Below are positions 1-5,875 of a stretch of 6,653 nucleotides of DNA, piece after piece. The stretch covers positions 1 to 6,653 of the forward strand of contig JAABQN010000113.1 of assembly GCA_011391455.1 (NCBI GenBank), in the 5' to 3' direction. A program made the translations under genes and the position numbers. The notes beneath the pieces are model-generated. The model was not told the DNA's origin. It worked only from the letters and a program-made list of their open reading frames with translations, and did no database searches. The DNA is from Nitrospiraceae bacterium. Its GTDB lineage: Bacteria; Nitrospirota; Nitrospiria; Nitrospirales; Nitrospiraceae. The first letter of the stretch is position 1. Every line of letters begins with the position of its first letter.

Positions 1-624
1 CATCAATATTCCGCTTCGGTGAACAAGTCCTATCGTGCCGTGTTGGCTGCCGCTAAGGCGTTGTTGGTGACGGAGGGACTTGAGCCTTCGACGGATGCGG
101 AAACCTTCATCGAATTCGATAGCCGGATCGCGCAAAAAGGCATTGTGCCGGCAAACTATCGGGAACTGAGGAGCCGGGTCGGCGATTTAGGGCCCAAGGA
201 CACAACGGGCGAATCGGCTCGCGACAAGATGGCCTTTGCCAAGGGATTCGTCGATGCCTGCCGTGCCGCCACGGAGCAGATGGGCAAAGATCTTAAATTG
301 GCGCCGGCAGATAAGGCAGCAGCGGTCACGGCCAATGCGCCATCCGAGGTCAAGCCGGTTGCCGTTTCTGTGGCCGCGCCTGCTGCCTCCAGTGCGCCGG
401 TTTATGATTTGCGCGGGGTCGCCTGCCCCATGAACTATGTAAAGACCAAGCTGAAACTGGAGATGATGGATGCAGGAGAACGGTTGGAAGTCTGGCTCGA
501 TGCGGGCGAACCGATTAAGAACGTGCCCCTGAGTTTGAAAAACGACGGACATCTGTTGTTGCTGCAGGAACCACTCGAAGCCGCCGCGGATCATTATCGG
601 ATTCTGGTCGAAAAAGTTGAGTGA
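1..624 (+). CDS. C-terminal part of sulfite reductase-type protein fused to a TusA-like sulfur-carrier domain (5' end outside window)
   Basis: The frame is open from base 1 (HQYSASVNKSYRAVLAAA...) and ends at TGA 622-624, so this is the last 207 residues of a larger protein; the GTG at 19 is internal. Residues from about 1 to 95 form an alpha-helical, HEPN-like segment of the kind I recall at the C-terminus of some ferredoxin-type nitrite/sulfite reductases. An Ala/Pro/Val-rich linker follows (about bases 300-399). The last 70 or so residues (400-621) are a TusA-like domain, YDLRGVACPMN...GHLLLLQEP, whose single Cys (codon 424-426) sits where TusA proteins carry the persulfide-bearing Cys. 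The usual CPxP motif is CPMN here. The siroheme/[4Fe-4S] catalytic part would lie upstream and is not visible, so the reductase call rests on the helical segment and on cysH, cysD and cysN downstream. The TusA domain is clear; the parent protein is inferred. It could receive or relay the sulfide/persulfide product. Confidence 0.72.
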   Translation, partial: HQYSASVNKSYRAVLAAAKALLVTEGLEPSTDAETFIEFDSRIAQKGIVPANYRELRSRVGDLGPKDTTGESARDKMAFAKGFVDACRAATEQMGKDLKLAPADKAAAVTANAPSEVKPVAVSVAAPAASSAPVYDLRGVACPMNYVKTKLKLEMMDAGERLEVWLDAGEPIKNVPLSLKNDGHLLLLQEPLEAAADHYRILVEKVE

Positions 625-626
625 GT

Positions 627-724
627 CAGGAGCGACACCAGGTCGGTCTTTGCTCCCGGAGCGCGCACGATAAGAATGTGCTCGCTCGACGGGCGCAAGT
701 TGACCGACTCTGGTGCCGCTCCTG
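627..724. repeat. Long imperfect palindrome (98-base hairpin) between the sulfite reductase gene and cysH
   Basis: The 5' arm 627-668 pairs with 678-724 around a 9-base loop, GATAAGAAT (669-677). Pairing by hand gives an outer stem of about 21 bp (from CAGGAGCGACACCAG to GGTGCCGCTCCTG) with one mismatch and one bulged base. After a small internal loop come TTGC-CCCG/CGGG-GCAA and GAGCG-GCAC/GTGC-CGCTC, each broken by one mismatch. It begins 2 bases after the stop codon and ends 28 bases before the cysH start. It has no T-tract, so it is not a textbook intrinsic terminator; mRNA stabilisation or partial attenuation is possible. It lacks the CAGGATGCT ends of the other palindromes here. Confidence 0.8.
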
Positions 725-752
725 TGGATGATGGAGTGAGGAAGAGATAAGA

Positions 753-1457
753 ATGGGACTCTCATCGGAAGAACTGAAGGATTGGGGTGAGTCGTTCGAG
801 GCGAAGCAGCCGCAAGAGGTGCTGGCTGCTTCGATTGAGCGATACGCGCCGAAGATCGTGCTCGCATGCAGTTTTGGGGCGGAGGACGTCGTGCTCCTGG
901 ACATGATTCATCGCATCGATCCCTCCGTGCCGCTTTTCTATCTCGACACGGAGTTTCTTTTCCCCGAGACCTATGCCACACGTGATCGGGTGATTGAGCG
1001 CTATGGGTTGCAGCAGCAACAAGTTATGCAGGTGAAGTCGTTGCTCACGCCGGAGCAACAAGCGGCCCAGTACGGTGATGCCCTGTGGGCGCGCCAGCCC
1101 GATCAATGTTGCGACCTGCGCAAGGTGGAGCCGCTTACGCGTGTGCTCAAGGGGTTCGACGCCTGGATTACCGGGATCAGGCGGGATCAGTCTCCCGCGA
1201 GGGCCAATGCGAAGCTGGTGGAATGGGACCAGCGGTTTCAATTGGTGAAAGTCAATCCGCTTGCGAAGTGGACCTGGGAGGATGTGTGGACCTATATTCG
1301 CGTCCACGAAATTCCCTACAACGAATTGCATGACCGCAACTATCCCAGTATCGGGTGCACCCACTGCACAAGCCCGGTGATGCCAGGCGAAGATTCCCGC
1401 GCGGGACGGTGGAAAAACTTTACCAAGACCGAGTGCGGGTTACACAAGGCTTCGTGA
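753..1457 (+). CDS. cysH: Assimilatory APS (adenylyl-sulfate) reductase, thioredoxin-dependent
   Basis: This cytoplasmic enzyme reduces APS (possibly also PAPS) to sulfite and AMP/PAP with thioredoxin-type reductant. The 234-residue protein has the full CysH layout: nucleotide-binding SFGAEDVVLLD near residue 50, YLDTEFLFPETY, Cys-Cys at 119-120 in QCCDLRKVEPL, ITGIRRDQSPAR, WTWEDVWTYI, Cys202-x-x-Cys205 in GCTHCTSP, and the C-terminal catalytic ECGLH with Cys228. The CC...CxxC set ligates a [4Fe-4S] cluster and separates APS-using enzymes from the E. coli-type PAPS reductase; some members, such as that of B. subtilis, accept both substrates. ATG 753 is chosen because the protein then has normal family length and an AGGA-like site lies about 10 bases upstream (739-742). 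It follows the sulfite reductase gene after a 128-base gap occupied by a hairpin and overlaps the next gene by one base. The family is certain; APS as main substrate is inferred from the cysteines. Confidence 0.95.
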   Translation: MGLSSEELKDWGESFEAKQPQEVLAASIERYAPKIVLACSFGAEDVVLLDMIHRIDPSVPLFYLDTEFLFPETYATRDRVIERYGLQQQQVMQVKSLLTPEQQAAQYGDALWARQPDQCCDLRKVEPLTRVLKGFDAWITGIRRDQSPARANAKLVEWDQRFQLVKVNPLAKWTWEDVWTYIRVHEIPYNELHDRNYPSIGCTHCTSPVMPGEDSRAGRWKNFTKTECGLHKAS

Positions 1458-2518
1458 TGTCGATGCAGGATTTAATCGCTAAAATTGCCAAGGGGCCACG
1501 AGCGGTCAAGGATCTCACCTGGGACGAATCGAAGCAGGCGATGAAATCGCTCATTGAAGGAGAAGTCACGCAGGCGCAGGTAGGGGCCTTTCTCATGGCT
1601 ATGCGGATCAAGATGGAGTCCGTTACCGAATTGGCTTCGATGACCGCGACCGCGCGCTCTTATGTGGCGCCTGTGCCTATTCCGCGGGAGCTCGGCGTCG
1701 TCGATCTGCCGAGCTACGCGGGGAAACAAGACACCTTCCATGCCCTTGCCGCCGCCGCCATTGTGGCTGCATCGGCTGGCGCGTCGGTCTTGATGCACGG
1801 GTATGATGGCATTCCCGGCCGGGCAGGGAATGCCGGGGTGCTCAAGGCCTTGGGCCTGCCGGTCGAGATGGAACCGAAAACGGCGGCAGAGGCGGTGACG
1901 CGGCACGGATTCGCCTATCTCGATATTGCCCTCTACCACCCTCCGGTCTATCGTTTTTTAGAAATGCGCCAAGAGCTGGGAGCGCGGAATATCTTTCATC
2001 CGATTGCAAGGCTCCTGAATCCGGCTCGCGCCTTGTCGCAGGTCGTCGGCCTGTCCCATCCTCCTCATTTTGAAAAGACGGCTGAAGTGTTGCGGATGCT
2101 GGCTTCCCCGCGGGCGCTGGTGGTCAGTGGCGTTGAAGGCGATCCGGAGCTCTCGGTTGCCGGTCTCACAAGGGTGCTGGAATTACGGGACGAGCGGATT
2201 ACACCCCTCTCCTTTGCGTCAAAAGATGTCGGATTGCCCCTGGGTACGCCGCGCGACATGGCGGGCTTCCCATCGAACCAGCGAGACAAGGAAGCGGATC
2301 TGCTCAAACGGATCCTCCACAATCAAGTGCCTGGGGGGGCCTGCAACTGGGTCTTGATGAACGCGGCATTGATTCTGTACGCCGCAGGCAAAGGGGCGAC
2401 ATGGGCGTCGTGCCTCCCATTGGCACGTCGAGCGCTCGAAGAGGGGGCGGCGGCCAAAAAGCTGGAGGAGTTGACTCAGGAGCCGGTGGGAATCGGTGTG
2501 ACCGGCCGCATACAATGA
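1457..2518 (+). CDS. Divergent TrpD-like protein (glycosyltransferase family 3, anthranilate phosphoribosyltransferase-related)
   Basis: This 353-residue protein has the TrpD-family fold by sequence: a helical N-terminus (LIEGEVTQAQVGAFLMAMRIK), then VDLPSYAGKQDTFHALAAAA at about 82-101, MHGYDGIPGRAGN at 113-125, and ARNIFHPIARLLNPA at 176-190, which matches the TrpD 'RTIFNLLGPLTNPA' region. The canonical PRPP-binding GTGGD is AGKQD here and the NxST motif is DTFH. It is therefore not a standard tryptophan enzyme and looks closer to the TrpD2/YbiB side of the family, whose E. coli member binds nucleic acid. No trp genes are nearby. ATG 1457 overlaps the cysH stop (TGATG) and has AAGG at 1446-1449, pointing to translational coupling. 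GTG 1454 and ATG 1463 are alternative starts; the open frame reaches back to 1355 but that part is inside cysH. Its role in sulfate assimilation is unknown. Family call fairly sure, function not. Confidence 0.82.
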   Translation: MSMQDLIAKIAKGPRAVKDLTWDESKQAMKSLIEGEVTQAQVGAFLMAMRIKMESVTELASMTATARSYVAPVPIPRELGVVDLPSYAGKQDTFHALAAAAIVAASAGASVLMHGYDGIPGRAGNAGVLKALGLPVEMEPKTAAEAVTRHGFAYLDIALYHPPVYRFLEMRQELGARNIFHPIARLLNPARALSQVVGLSHPPHFEKTAEVLRMLASPRALVVSGVEGDPELSVAGLTRVLELRDERITPLSFASKDVGLPLGTPRDMAGFPSNQRDKEADLLKRILHNQVPGGACNWVLMNAALILYAAGKGATWASCLPLARRALEEGAAAKKLEELTQEPVGIGVTGRIQ

Positions 2519-2600
2519 ACATAGCAGGCTGCGGGGAAGCTCGGTTTATACATAACGCGCAAATGGAATCGTACGTATGGCGCTGATAGCAAAATAATCG

Positions 2601-2768
2601 CAGGATGCTCAAAAAGGCCGTCCAGCAAGGCCGCAGCGAGCGGTCACTTTTAAGGGGTGGGTGGGATGATCCCAACTGCGCGCGTCCAACGATGGGAGTC
2701 CTCGACCGCGCGTTGCGCGAGCAAGGGGATCGTCCCAGCTACCCCATCCCCCCTTTTTCAGCATCCTG
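2601..2768. repeat. Composite palindromic repeat, copy 1 (left module A, right module B inverted)
   Basis: The ends are inverted: CAGGATGCTCAAAAAGG (2601-2617) against CCTTTTTCAGCATCCTG (2752-2768), with one mismatch. Inside, the GGGGTGGGTGGGATGATCCC region (2654-2673) pairs imperfectly with GGGATCGTCCC...ACCCC (2727-2745), and a GCGCGCG/CGCGCG core folds within it. The left 36 bases match the inverted right end of the copy at 5569-5738 at 31 of 36 positions by hand. The inverted right half matches the left part of the copy at 6558. The flank TTAG (2769-2772) also fits the CTARCAGGATGCT edge seen in other copies. The 82 bases before it (2519-2600) hold no gene or convincing promoter. It lies between the TrpD-like gene and cysD, and its right arm ends in a pyrimidine/T-rich run that could cause partial termination. 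Confidence 0.85.
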
Positions 2769-2770
2769 TT

Positions 2771-2778
2771 AGGAGAGG
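2771..2778 (+). promoter_or_regulatory. Ribosome-binding site of cysD at the edge of a repeat
   Basis: AGGAGAGG lies 9 bases before GTG 2788 and supports that start. It begins two bases after the repeat terminus CAGCATCCTG (ending at 2768) and overlaps the TTAG edge, so the repeat's hairpin would end beside the ribosome-binding site. Confidence 0.65.
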
Positions 2779-2787
2779 ATTGAGTCT

Positions 2788-3585
2788 GTGCAACACCTTC
2801 GTCAACTAGAAGACCAAAGCGTCTATATTCTCCGCGAAGCCTATAAGCATTTTGACAACCTAGCCATGCTGTGGTCGATGGGGAAAGATTCGACCGTTCT
2901 GCTGTGGTTGGCTAGAAAAGCCTTTTTCGGCCATGTCCCGTTCCCCCTGCTGCACGTCGACACGAGTTATAAAATTCCCGCCATGATCGAATACCGAGAT
3001 CGAGTCGCCCGTGAGTGGGGCCTCAAGTTGGTGGTGGGGCAAAACAAAGAAGCGCTCGCGGCCGGGATGAATCATACTCTGGGCCGTGTGAACTGCTGTA
3101 CGGCCTTGAAAACCAATGGGCTCAAGCAACTGATCGAGCAAAAGGGCTATACGGGCATCATTCTCGGTGTGCGGGCAGACGAAGAAGGGACGAGAGCCAA
3201 GGAACGCTATTTCTCGCCCCGTGACAAACATGGCGATTGGGATTTCCGCGATCAGCCGCCGGAGCTCTGGGATCAATTCAAGACGACCTTTCCTCCCGGA
3301 ACACATATCCGGATCCATCCGCTGCTGGATTGGACAGAAATCAATATTTGGGAATACATCAAGTCCGAGAACATTCCCTTCATCGATCTCTATCTCGACA
3401 AAGGGGAGGGTGTCCGCTATCGCAGTCTTGGTTGCGCGCCCTGCACGACGCCGATCAAATCGACGGCGAAGTCCGTGGACGACATCATCGACGAGTTGCG
3501 GCACACCACGGTGGCAGAGCGATCGGGCCGCGCGCAGGATGAAGGTCGCGGGATGGAGCTCTTGCGCAAAGACGGATACATGTAG
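2788..3585 (+). CDS. cysD: Sulfate adenylyltransferase small subunit (CysD), short form with extra cysteines
   Basis: This is the ATP-sulfurylase catalytic subunit: with the GTPase CysN it makes APS and pyrophosphate from sulfate and ATP. The 265-residue protein has the PP-loop SMGKDS (30-35), LLHVDT (54-59), LGVRADEEGTRAKERYFSPRD, WTEINIWEYI, RYRSLGCAPC (210-219) and the CysD C-terminus TTVAERSGRAQDE...LLRKDGYM. It is about 35 residues shorter than E. coli CysD (302), lacking the insert before RYRSLGC. Where E. coli has KHTDIMKT and LGCWPLTG, this protein has NCCTALKT (Cys103-Cys104) and GCAPCTTP (Cys216, Cys219), giving a CC...CxxC pattern like the Fe-S ligands of APS reductase. GTG 2788 is chosen for the MQHLRQLEDQSVYILRE start, typical of CysD, and the ribosome site at 2771-2778. 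Repeats flank it on both sides; cysN follows after 138 bases. Confidence 0.94.
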   Translation: MQHLRQLEDQSVYILREAYKHFDNLAMLWSMGKDSTVLLWLARKAFFGHVPFPLLHVDTSYKIPAMIEYRDRVAREWGLKLVVGQNKEALAAGMNHTLGRVNCCTALKTNGLKQLIEQKGYTGIILGVRADEEGTRAKERYFSPRDKHGDWDFRDQPPELWDQFKTTFPPGTHIRIHPLLDWTEINIWEYIKSENIPFIDLYLDKGEGVRYRSLGCAPCTTPIKSTAKSVDDIIDELRHTTVAERSGRAQDEGRGMELLRKDGYM

Positions 3586-3587
3586 GT

Positions 3588-3714
3588 CCAGAATGCTGAA
3601 ACGAGCATCCAGCTTCGTTCTCGGTCGCGTGCCTCCCTGCGACGTACCCCAAGGGTACGCCTTAGTCGTCCCGCTTCCTGCGGCCTCGCTGGCCTGCTCG
3701 TTTGAGCATTCTGG
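3588..3714. repeat. Composite palindromic repeat, copy 2 (left module C, right module A inverted)
   Basis: Terminal inverted repeats of 19 bases, CCAGAATGCTGAAACGAGC (3588-3606) and GCTCGTTTGAGCATTCTGG (3696-3714), differ at one position. A second stem is CCAGC (3609-3613) with GCTGG (3688-3692). The centre is a perfect hairpin, CGTACCC-CAA-GGGTACG (3643-3659). It shares CCAGCTTCGTTCTCG, ACGTACCCC and CCTGCGGCCTCGCTGG exactly, in the same order, with the copy at 5569-5738. It starts 2 bases after the cysD stop codon and ends 9 bases before the cysN start, so it occupies nearly the whole gap. Confidence 0.88.
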
Positions 3715-3716
3715 AG
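3713..3716 (+). promoter_or_regulatory. Ribosome-binding site of cysN, overlapping the end of repeat copy 2
   Basis: GGAG at 3713-3716 stands 7 bases before ATG 3724. Its first two bases are the last two of the repeat's 19-base terminal stem, so folding of the element would place the site at the base of a long hairpin. No other purine-rich site lies near the start. Confidence 0.6.
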
Positions 3717-3723
3717 TAAACAA

Positions 3724-5568
3724 ATGACAACGACGAATATGAAGCCATCGGACAATCTGAACATCGTCATCGTTGGGCATGTGGATCATGGGAAGTCCAC
3801 CTTGCTGGGGCGTCTCTATGCCGACACGGGATCGTTGCCGGATGGCAAACTTGAAAAGGTCCAAGCGATCTGTCGGCAGCAGGGCAAGGAATTTGAGTAT
3901 GCGTTCCTGTTCGATGCATTTCTAGAAGAACAAGAACAAGGAATCACCATCGATACGGCGCGGACGTTCTTTGGTTGGAAAGGGCGGCACTACATCATCA
4001 TCGATGCGCCGGGTCATAAAGAATTTCTCAAGAACATGATCTCCGGGGCGGCCCGGGCTGAAGGAGCGTTGCTGCTGATCGATGCCTTGGAGGGGGTGAA
4101 GGAACAGTCCAAGAAGCATGGCTATCTCCTGTCTCTCCTGGGCGTACGCCAGTTCGTTGTCGTCGTGAACAAGATGGATCTGGTCGGCTATCGCCAGGAT
4201 GTGTTCGACGGGATCGAAAAGGAATATCGAGAGTTTCTTGGGCAGTTCAAGGCGGTTCCACAGCAGGTCATTCCGGTGAGCGCCAAGCTCGGAGATAATA
4301 TCGCCAACCGGAGTGAGCAGATGCCGTGGTACAGCGGTCCGACCGTACTGGATGCGCTCAGCGCCTTCCGGAAGGAACCGGGACGATCCGAACAGCCTCT
4401 TCGCTTGCCGGTTCAGGATGTATACAAATTCGACGCCCGCCGCATCATTACAGGGCGGGTTACAGCCGGGCGTGTGAAGGTCGGCGATTCCCTGGTGTTC
4501 TCGCCGTCGAACAAACGGGCGACGGTGAAGTCTATCGAAGCGTTCAACGTTGAGCCCTCACCGGTAGAAGGCCATGCAGGCCAGTCAGTCGGTGTGACGC
4601 TCGATGAACAGATCTTTGTCGAGCGAGGAGAGGTCGCCTCCCATCAAGACAAACTCCCGTTGGTGTCGTCGGCCTTTCGAGCCAATGTATTCTGGCTGGG
4701 CCGGAAGCCGTTGGAACGGGGGCGGCGCTATCAACTCAGAGTGGCGACGAGGGAAGTAGATTGTGAAGTGGCGACCATTCACCGGATCATCGACACGATG
4801 GATCTGGCTCAGCAGCAAGGCAGCAATGTAGTGAATAAGAATCAGGTCGCCGAGTTGACCATCAGGGCCAAAACGCCGGTTGCCTTCGACCTTTCGGCCT
4901 CCTTTGAGTCGACGGGCCGGTTCGTCCTTGTGGATGAATACGACATTGCCGGTGGCGGCATCGTGACAGAGCTGGTCCATGACGATCAGGAGTTTCTCCG
5001 AGAAGAAGCCCGGCAGCGCGACTTTGCCTGGGTGAAGGGTCAAGTCGGCGTCGAGGATCGCGCACAGCAGTATGGCCATCGAGCAGCGATTGTGCTGGTG
5101 ACCGGCGGGCGGCATACGGGGAAATCTTTCCTTGCCAGGACCATCGAGGCGAGGCTTGTAGCAGACGGTCGGCATGCGTACCTGCTCGACGGAGAAAATC
5201 TCCGCCGCGGACTTGACGCAGATCTTTCGGAAGGAGAGCGGGGGCAGGCCACCGAGATGGCCCGCCGCTATGGTGAGGTAGCAAGACTGCTGGTTGATAC
5301 CGGATTAATCGTCGTCTCGACAACCAATCCCTTCGGTATGGCCTATATTGAAGCGGCACAGGCTATCAGGACGCTCGTCCATCCGGTCCCGGTCATCGCC
5401 GTCCATATGAGTAAGGCGCCTGAGGAAGTCCCTCCCAATACGGATATCGTACTGTCAGGTCCGGCAGACTTTGATGCGGCCACCCGCCGGATTCTTGAGG
5501 AACTCAAGCGTCGTGGAGTGCTGGCTCAAGCGATTGGGGCGAAGCCGACCTTCCAGTACTCAATCTAG
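3724..5568 (+). CDS. cysN: Sulfate adenylyltransferase GTPase subunit fused to an APS-kinase-like domain (CysN/C)
   Basis: The 614-residue protein has two parts. The N-terminal GTPase resembles EF-Tu/EF-1A: G1 GHVDHGKS (18-25), G2 GITIDT (73-78), G3 DAPGH (94-98), G4 NKMD (149-152), G5 SAK (186-188), then beta-barrel domains to about 430. GTP hydrolysis here drives APS synthesis by CysD. The C-terminal part (about 450-614) resembles APS kinase: P-loop GGRHTGKS (461-468), DGEN (489-492) with RRGLDADLS, and GEVARLLVDTGLIVVSTTNPF (517-537). The usual FISPF motif is TTNPF. The lid segment of typical kinases (around DPKGLYKKARAG...FTGID) is missing: VHMSKAPEEVPPNTDI (560-575) runs directly into the region equivalent to 'YEAPENPEI'. 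PAPS synthesis may therefore be weak or lost, while total length is still usual for fused CysN/C. ATG 3724 has GGAG 7 bases upstream. The TAG stop abuts a repeat. Confidence 0.93.
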   Translation: MTTTNMKPSDNLNIVIVGHVDHGKSTLLGRLYADTGSLPDGKLEKVQAICRQQGKEFEYAFLFDAFLEEQEQGITIDTARTFFGWKGRHYIIIDAPGHKEFLKNMISGAARAEGALLLIDALEGVKEQSKKHGYLLSLLGVRQFVVVVNKMDLVGYRQDVFDGIEKEYREFLGQFKAVPQQVIPVSAKLGDNIANRSEQMPWYSGPTVLDALSAFRKEPGRSEQPLRLPVQDVYKFDARRIITGRVTAGRVKVGDSLVFSPSNKRATVKSIEAFNVEPSPVEGHAGQSVGVTLDEQIFVERGEVASHQDKLPLVSSAFRANVFWLGRKPLERGRRYQLRVATREVDCEVATIHRIIDTMDLAQQQGSNVVNKNQVAELTIRAKTPVAFDLSASFESTGRFVLVDEYDIAGGGIVTELVHDDQEFLREEARQRDFAWVKGQVGVEDRAQQYGHRAAIVLVTGGRHTGKSFLARTIEARLVADGRHAYLLDGENLRRGLDADLSEGERGQATEMARRYGEVARLLVDTGLIVVSTTNPFGMAYIEAAQAIRTLVHPVPVIAVHMSKAPEEVPPNTDIVLSGPADFDAATRRILEELKRRGVLAQAIGAKPTFQYSI

Positions 5569-5738
5569 CAGGATGCTCCAAAAGCCCGCCAGCTTCGTTC
5601 TCGCATCGTTCAGGCCCTCAACGTACCCCACTCGGAGAACACGCTGTCTTGGCAGCGTGGGGTGGGCGGGTGAGAAATGCTACGCCTCCGGTTTCGATTC
5701 GCCTGCGGCCTCGCTGGACGAACTTTTTGAACATTCTG
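5569..5738. repeat. Composite palindromic repeat, copy 3 (left module C, right module A inverted, with an extra central hairpin)
   Basis: It starts on the base after the cysN stop codon. The ends CAGGATGCTCCAAAAG (5569-5584) and CTTTTTGAACATTCTG (5723-5738) are inverted with three mismatches. It shares with copy 2 the exact blocks CCAGCTTCGTTCTCG (5589-5603), ACGTACCCC (5621-5629) and CCTGCGGCCTCGCTGG (5702-5717). It is longer than copy 2 because it carries a central hairpin, CACGCTG-TCTTGG-CAGCGTG (5640-5659), followed by a G-rich run. Lying at the end of the sulfate cluster, it could end transcription or protect the mRNA 3' end, though no U-tract directly follows a compact stem. Confidence 0.85.
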
Positions 5739-5875
5739 CGGAAGGCGTATTCTCTGCAATACGTTGACGGACTGAGCGGCGAGCCGTGACCGTCACAGCA
5801 GCGTATCCGCGTTTGCAGTAAAAGGGTCCATGGATAACCCTGGTTGGGCCGCACCATGAACGCTTCCTGCCACAT
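5739..5875. other. Non-coding gap between repeat copy 3 and the toxin-antitoxin promoter
   Basis: No gene is supported here. Only small symmetric motifs are visible: CGTATT-CTCTGC-AATACG (5746-5763) and GTGAC-C-GTCAC (5786-5796). Neither sits in a recognisable promoter, so no regulator can be named. Confidence 0.5.

Noticed and set aside
187..981. 264-codon minus-strand open frame over the TusA-like gene, the hairpin and the start of cysH
   Set aside because: It crosses two confident genes and a palindrome, is rich in Arg/His/Pro as expected for an antisense shadow, and has no recognisable domain.
1355..1456. Longer start for the TrpD-like gene at ATG 1355
   Set aside because: The extra 34 residues lie wholly within the conserved C-terminal CysH coding region in another frame and look unlike the TrpD N-terminus; TGATG at 1455-1459 is the better start.
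2515..2553. Possible promoter (TGAACA and TATACAT) before cysD
   Set aside because: The spacing between the boxes is about 26 bases, too long for a sigma-70 promoter, and no better -35 lies upstream of TATACAT.
2401..2586. Small plus-strand open frame running from the TrpD-like gene into the gap before cysD
   Set aside because: Most of it overlaps the TrpD-like gene in another frame and its start has no ribosome-binding site of its own.
2601..3714. CRISPR-like array from several repeated palindromes
   Set aside because: The repeats are of unequal length, separated by whole genes, occur in both orientations and have no regular spacers.
2860..3864. 334-codon open frame on the minus strand across cysD and the start of cysN
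   Set aside because: It is antisense to clearly recognisable CysD and CysN, spans a repeat element, and its translation shows no family motif; it is a codon-bias shadow.
5471..5767. 98-codon plus-strand open frame over the end of cysN and repeat copy 3
   Set aside because: It is out of frame with the kinase-like domain, then runs through a palindromic repeat; the encoded peptide reflects the repeat sequence.
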